A stretch of DNA of 64,000 nt, from positions 106,164 to 170,163 of the forward strand of contig JAWVFQ010000018.1 in the NCBI GenBank assembly GCA_033856025.1, written 5' to 3'. Of this stretch, positions 58,909 to 64,000 are shown in pieces. The notes beneath the pieces are model-generated. The model was not told where the DNA came from and searched no databases. It saw only the letters and a list, made by a program, of their open reading frames with translations. Position numbers and translations under genes: made by a program. The DNA comes from AC-38 sp033856025. GTDB taxonomy: Bacteria; Actinomycetota; Thermoleophilia; Solirubrobacterales; Solirubrobacteraceae. Each line of letters starts with the position of its first letter. Position 1 is the first letter of the stretch.

Positions 58909-59579
58909 GCCCCGCGGGAGTAGGCCGCGGCCTGGGGCCCCTCGGCGCCCCAGGCGGCCAGCTTGCGCAGCACCTCGGCCGGCACGCCGCGCCCCGAGAC
59001 CACGCAGGTGTGGTCGCCCTCCACCCAGGTCACGATGGTCCTCCCGCCCGCGCGGAAGGTGCGGTAGAGGGTCTCGCCGATGATCTCCTGGTCGGTGGAG
59101 ACCGGCGGGGGAAGGCGCTGGCCCGAGACGATCTGGTAGCCGACGACCGCCGGCCCGCGGGCGTAGAAGACGGTGACGACGCGCCGGTCGCCCAGGACGT
59201 CCGTGCGCACGCCGGTGGCCGGCCAGCGGATCGCGCCCCAGTCCGGGAAGGCGACGCCCTCCACGGCGGCCGACAGCCGGCTGGGGTCGCCCGGCCAGGG
59301 CGGCGGCGCGGCCTGGGTGGCGGGGCGCCCGGACAGCGCCGCGGCCTGGACGATCGTCGGGCCTCCCGGCACGTCGCCCGGGAGCGTGAGCGCCAGGACG
59401 AGCGCGGTCGCGCCGGCCGCGGCGGCGGCGCCCACCGCCGCCAGGCGCCGACGCCGGCGGGCGCGCGGGGCGGCCTGGGCCCGCAGGGCGTCGACGCGCG
59501 CGCGCAGGCGTGCGGGGGCCGGCACCGCGGCCGCGCGGATCAGCTCGCGGGCGCGCTCGTCTTGGGCTCTGTCGTCCAT
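58905..59579 (-). CDS. Membrane protein with short cytoplasmic domain, probable anti-sigma factor
   Basis: 224 residues. A short N-terminal domain (about 45 residues, DERARELIRAAAVPAPARLRARVDALR) is followed by a single membrane span (AAVGAAAAAGATALVLALTL) and an extracellular part. No HxxxCxxC zinc motif. That layout is typical of anti-sigma factors facing ECF sigmas. The external part contains FYARGPAVVGYQIVSG and HTCVVSG. TAACCT ends seven bases before the ATG at 59579. Confidence 0.72.
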   Translation of the reverse strand: MDDRAQDERARELIRAAAVPAPARLRARVDALRAQAAPRARRRRRLAAVGAAAAAGATALVLALTLPGDVPGGPTIVQAAALSGRPATQAAPPPWPGDPSRLSAAVEGVAFPDWGAIRWPATGVRTDVLGDRRVVTVFYARGPAVVGYQIVSGQRLPPPVSTDQEIIGETLYRTFRAGGRTIVTWVEGDHTCVVSGRGVPAEVLRKLAAWGAEGPQAAAYSRGA

Positions 59580-59586
59580 GACCTGC

Positions 59587-59592
59587 AGGTTA
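59587..59592 (-). promoter_or_regulatory. -10 element TAACCT for the probable anti-sigma gene
   Basis: Ends seven bases before the ATG at 59579; leaderless geometry. Confidence 0.45.
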
Positions 59593-59624
59593 AGACGCCG
59601 GAAAGGCCCCCGGTCTTGCACCGC

Positions 59625-59630
59625 TACCCT
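59625..59630 (+). promoter_or_regulatory. -10 element TACCCT for the CHAP-domain gene
   Basis: Ends six bases before the GTG at 59637, the same geometry as polX. Confidence 0.5.
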
Positions 59631-59636
59631 CCGCGC

Positions 59637-60200
59637 GTGCGGCGCGCCGCTCTCGCCACCCTCGCCGCGGCCGCCCTGGGCCCGGCCGCCGCCCCGGCCG
59701 GCGCCGCGCCGCCGGGGGCGGCCACTGCGCAGGCCGAGCGCGCCGTGCGCTGGGGGCTGCGCCAGGTCGGCGTCCACGAGCTGGGCAACTCCAACTGCGG
59801 GCGGACCGTCGTGCGCTGGCAGCGCCACTCCGGCTGGAGGGTGCCGCCCTGCCACGAGTGGTGCGGCGCCTTCGTCCACGAGGCGTTCCTCCAGGCCGGT
59901 CTGGACCTCCCCAGCTCCTTCCTGCGCCCCGAGGACGTCCTGGACGACGCGCGCGCCCGGCGCAACGACCTGCGCGCGATCCCGGTGCGCTCGGTGCGCC
60001 GGGGCGACCTCGTGATCTACCGCTGGGGGTTCCCGGGCTCGCGCGCCGACCACTTCGGGATCGTCGTGCGCCGCATCCTCCCGGGCGAGACCCACGTCGT
60101 CACGGTCGACGGGAACTCGAGCAACCAGGTCAAGGTCGGCCGCCGGCACCTGGGCTTCGCCGTGACCGGCGTGCGGGTCGTCCCGCCGGCTAGCGGATGA
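59637..60200 (+). CDS. Secreted CHAP-domain peptidoglycan hydrolase
   Basis: 187 residues. A signal peptide (ALATLAAAALGPAAAPAGA) is followed by a compact CHAP-type domain. The catalytic Cys is in CHEWCGAFV, the His in ADHFGIVV, and the polar third residue probably in VDGNSS, as in amidase/endopeptidase CHAP proteins. GTG at 59637 gives an exact fit to the -10 and the signal peptide. Its end overlaps the RCC1 gene by 11 bases. Confidence 0.85.
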   Translation: MRRAALATLAAAALGPAAAPAGAAPPGAATAQAERAVRWGLRQVGVHELGNSNCGRTVVRWQRHSGWRVPPCHEWCGAFVHEAFLQAGLDLPSSFLRPEDVLDDARARRNDLRAIPVRSVRRGDLVIYRWGFPGSRADHFGIVVRRILPGETHVVTVDGNSSNQVKVGRRHLGFAVTGVRVVPPASG

Positions 60201-62439
60201 TCCGGAAGCTCCGGCGGACCGCGGTGCCGGCGCGGCCGTCGGCGGCCAGCGGCGTGGCGACGAGGCGGTAGCTGCCCGGGGCCAGCCTGCGCCCGTTCAG
60301 GCGGCCGGTGAAGTGGAAGGAGTTCTGGCCCGCCCTGCCGGTGTGCGTGAAGGAACCGCGCACCGCGAGGAACCGGGTGCAGCGCGGCTTCGTGCGGTTG
60401 GCGCGCGTGGGCTTGACGCAGCGCCGGTTCACCCGGCGTCCGGCGGCGGACCTCTCGACCGCGAAGCGCACCCGCGCGGCGGCGGAGAGGCGGTAGCGCA
60501 CGGTCGCCCCGGTGCGCCGCGCGGCGATGCTCGCGCCGGAGGCGGCGGCCGGGAAGGCGCCGGGCCCGATGGTCAACACGCTGGCCGAGGCGATCGCGGT
60601 CGGGCCACCGCCTCCGCCGCCTCCGCCACCACCACCTCCGCCACTCGGGGCGGCGGAGGCGGTGATGACGGTGGAAGCCTGGTCGTCCTCCGCGGCGACG
60701 CCGTTGTTGGGCACGGAGTCGGGATCGGCGCGGGTCGACGCGGTCACCTGGGCGACGGGAGTGATCGTCCCGGCGGCCGTGACCGTGGCGTTGATCTGCA
60801 GCGCGAACCCGCCCCCGGCGCCGATCCCGCTGACGTTCCAGTCGCCGCTCAACGGGTTGTAGAGGAACCCCGAGGGGCTGAAGCTCGAGAACGCCAGCCC
60901 CGGCGGCAGCCCGGCCGCGACATGGACGCCCGCGGCGGGGTCGGGACCCGAGTTCGTGGCCGTCAGCGTGAGGGCGACCGGCTCGCCCACCACGCGCGTG
61001 GTGGCGCTGGGCACCATCGTCAGGGAGATGTCGGCGACCAGGGCGCTCAGAGATCCGCCCAGGCTCACCGGGCCGGCGCTGTTGGGAGTCTCGGTGTCGC
61101 CGATCGAGGTGGCGTTGCCGTACCCGAGCGCGCCGTTGGAGCCGCTGCCCCAGCAGCGGACGTTGCCGTCGTTGAGCAGCACGCAGGTGTGCTGGTCGCC
61201 GGCGGTGATGGCGCGGGCGGTGCGGCTGACGCCGGCGTTGTCGATGTTGACGGCCCCGGCGGTGGCGACGGACTGGTGGCCGGAGACGCCGTCACCGACG
61301 TTGGTGATGTTGCCGTACCCGAGCGCGCCGTTGGAGCCAGTGCCCCAGCAGCGAACGGTGTTGTCGTCGAGGATCGCGCAGGTGTGAGAGCCGCCGGCGG
61401 CGATGGCGCGGGCGGTGCGTCCGGCGCCGAGGGCGACGGGACCGACGCTGCTGGGGAGCTCGGTGTCCCCGATGTCGGTGGTGCTGTCGTACCCGAGCTT
61501 GCCGCTGTTGCCGTCGCCCCAGCAGCGGACGGTGTCGTCGTCGAGGATCGCGCAGGTGTGCTGGTCGCCGGCGGTGATGGCGCGGGCCGTGCGCCCGGCG
61601 CCGAGGTTGACGGGGCCGGCGGTGGCCACCGACTGGTGTCCCGAGACGCCGTCACCGACGTTGGTGGTGGTGCCGTACCCGAGCTGGCCGGCGCCGCCAA
61701 AGCCCCAGCAGCGGACGGTGTCGTCGTCGAGGATCGCGCACGTGTGGAAGTCGCCGGCGGTGATGGAGCGCGCGGTGTGGCCGGCGCCGAGGTCGACGGG
61801 GCCGGCGGCGGCGACCGACGGGCCGGCGCCGTCACCGACGTCGGTCTCGTTCCCGTACCCGAGCCGGCCGGAGCCGCCAACGCCCCAGCAGCGGACCCTG
61901 CCGTCGTCCAGGATCGCGCAAGTGTGCCCCCCGCCGGCGGCGATGGCGCGGGCCGTGCGGCCGGCGCCGATGTCGACCGGCCCGGCGGCGGCGACGGAGG
62001 GGCCGACCCCGTCGCCGACGTTGCTGGTGCTCCCATACCCGAGCTTGCCGTTGGAGCCTCTGCCCCAGCAGCGGACCGTGCCGTCGTCGAGGATCGCGCA
62101 GTTGTGGCCTATGGGGGTGCCCGCGGCGTCCGCACCGCCGGCGGAAACGGCGCGAGCCGTGCGCCCGGGGCCGAAGTCGACGGGCCCGACCGTGTCGGGC
62201 GTCTCGGTGTCGCCGATGTTGTCGGTGTTGCCGTACCCGAGGACGCCGGCCCCGCCGTTGCCCCAGCAGCGCAGCGCGCCCGACGTCAGGACGGCGCACG
62301 TGTGAGCTTGCCCCGCGTCCAACAGCCCGGCCTGGTAGCTGCGCACATCCGACGCGGCCTGCTCCGCGGACGCCGGAACCGCCCAGGCGAGCGAGGCCAG
62401 GACGGCGATGACGGCGGCACGGCTGACGACGACCCTCAT
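60190..62439 (-). CDS. Secreted RCC1-repeat protein with DUF11 and shared C-terminal domain
   Basis: 749 residues. A signal peptide is followed by seven RCC1-type repeats of about 60 residues (each has HTCA-[IV]-L-x-D-x-x-V-R-C-W-G), forming a propeller with two Cys per repeat. A DUF11 domain follows (VADISLTMVPSATTRVVGEPV), then a run of fourteen Gly, then a C-terminal domain with RRCVKPTRANRTKPRC and FHFTGRLNGRRLAPGSYRL. The last matches the YWTD protein at 47598-49223. AAGGAGGG precedes the ATG. Likely a surface protein; function unknown. Confidence 0.85.
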   Translation of the reverse strand: MRVVVSRAAVIAVLASLAWAVPASAEQAASDVRSYQAGLLDAGQAHTCAVLTSGALRCWGNGGAGVLGYGNTDNIGDTETPDTVGPVDFGPGRTARAVSAGGADAAGTPIGHNCAILDDGTVRCWGRGSNGKLGYGSTSNVGDGVGPSVAAAGPVDIGAGRTARAIAAGGGHTCAILDDGRVRCWGVGGSGRLGYGNETDVGDGAGPSVAAAGPVDLGAGHTARSITAGDFHTCAILDDDTVRCWGFGGAGQLGYGTTTNVGDGVSGHQSVATAGPVNLGAGRTARAITAGDQHTCAILDDDTVRCWGDGNSGKLGYDSTTDIGDTELPSSVGPVALGAGRTARAIAAGGSHTCAILDDNTVRCWGTGSNGALGYGNITNVGDGVSGHQSVATAGAVNIDNAGVSRTARAITAGDQHTCVLLNDGNVRCWGSGSNGALGYGNATSIGDTETPNSAGPVSLGGSLSALVADISLTMVPSATTRVVGEPVALTLTATNSGPDPAAGVHVAAGLPPGLAFSSFSPSGFLYNPLSGDWNVSGIGAGGGFALQINATVTAAGTITPVAQVTASTRADPDSVPNNGVAAEDDQASTVITASAAPSGGGGGGGGGGGGGPTAIASASVLTIGPGAFPAAASGASIAARRTGATVRYRLSAAARVRFAVERSAAGRRVNRRCVKPTRANRTKPRCTRFLAVRGSFTHTGRAGQNSFHFTGRLNGRRLAPGSYRLVATPLAADGRAGTAVRRSFRIIR
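61100..62330 (-). repeat. Seven tandem coding repeats of about 180 bp (RCC1 blades)
   Basis: CCCCAGCAGCG (the complement of the CWG codons) recurs about every 175-200 bases. Adjacent units are very similar in DNA, so copy number may vary between strains. Confidence 0.75.
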
Positions 62440-62498
62440 GTCCCTCCTTGGACACCCCCCGGGGCCCCGAGTCTTCCAGAATTCGGGTGCTTCGGGGG

Positions 62499-62530
62499 AA
62501 AAGAAAGGGCCCGGCGCGATGCCGGGCCCT
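62499..62530 (-). terminator. Intrinsic terminator of groEL
   Basis: On the minus strand AGGGCCCGGC-ATCGC-GCCGGGCCCT is a perfect 10-bp stem followed by TTCTTTT, the best rho-independent terminator in the window. Confidence 0.85.
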
Positions 62531-62558
62531 CTCGAACTTCCGCAGCGGGAAACGCTGC

Positions 62559-64000
<1,442 letters not shown>

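Noticed and set aside
60600..60650. Poly-glycine tract as a sequencing or assembly artefact
   Set aside because: The frame continues correctly on both sides into recognisable domains, and Gly linkers are common in such secreted proteins.

Overview
The window reads as an ordinary, very gene-dense chromosomal segment of a GC-rich (visibly above 70%) actinobacterium. The mix of genes suggests class Thermoleophilia, near Solirubrobacterales: a proteasome-assembly PAC2 protein, a DUF2342 zinc protease, polyprenyl-phosphomannose synthesis, a CGNR zinc-finger regulator, a 7Fe ferredoxin, and several secreted beta-propeller proteins that share a C-terminal module. That placement is inferred from gene content only. 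I see no insertion sequence, phage, CRISPR array or rRNA. The only RNA gene I can support is a selenocysteine tRNA at 34552-34644. No stretch longer than about 160 bases lacks a gene.

Layout. 1-10.1 kb holds purine synthesis genes: purL (cut by the left edge), purF, purN and purH, with a RecQ helicase overlapping purN and a few unrelated small genes between. 10.1-16.1 kb has a polysaccharide deacetylase, a DoxX membrane protein, a MerR-type regulator, a type-2 isoleucyl-tRNA synthetase with an altered signature motif, and thioredoxin. 16.1-28.2 kb carries envelope and sugar genes: polyprenyl-phosphomannose synthase, a GT-C mannosyltransferase, a GT4 enzyme, trehalose-phosphatase and an aldose epimerase. 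It also holds DNA polymerase X, a TauE/SafE transporter split into two half-genes, and a phosphotriesterase-like hydrolase. 28.2-34.5 kb contains the most unusual cluster: an animal/plant-type haem peroxidase resembling fatty-acid alpha-dioxygenase, a patatin-like phospholipase and a metallo-beta-lactamase-fold protein, joined by overlapping codons. 34.5-47.6 kb has selC, a crotonase, PAC2, a UvrD-like helicase-nuclease, an orphan MlaE permease operon, a PucR-type regulator, an inositol-phosphatase-like enzyme, an HbhA-like basic protein and Mrp. 47.6-51.6 kb is a lipid-modification operon (54-residue protein, desaturase, cyclopropane synthase-like enzyme, secreted YWTD protein). 51.6-64 kb has ferredoxin, a methyltransferase with an SDR, an amidase, a CGNR regulator-MFS-citrate synthase operon, an ECF sigma factor facing a probable anti-sigma factor, a CHAP hydrolase, a long RCC1-repeat secreted protein, and groEL (cut by the right edge).

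How the genes work together. Many neighbours overlap by ATGA, GTGA or TTGA, so short translationally coupled operons dominate. Two genome-style features recur. First, at least 18 genes have a TANNNT hexamer 6-9 bases before the start codon and no ribosome binding site, which points to leaderless mRNAs; two divergent gene pairs appear to use overlapping -10 elements on opposite strands. Second, five of eleven convergent gene pairs end in one shared CTAG, each strand reading it as a TAG stop.
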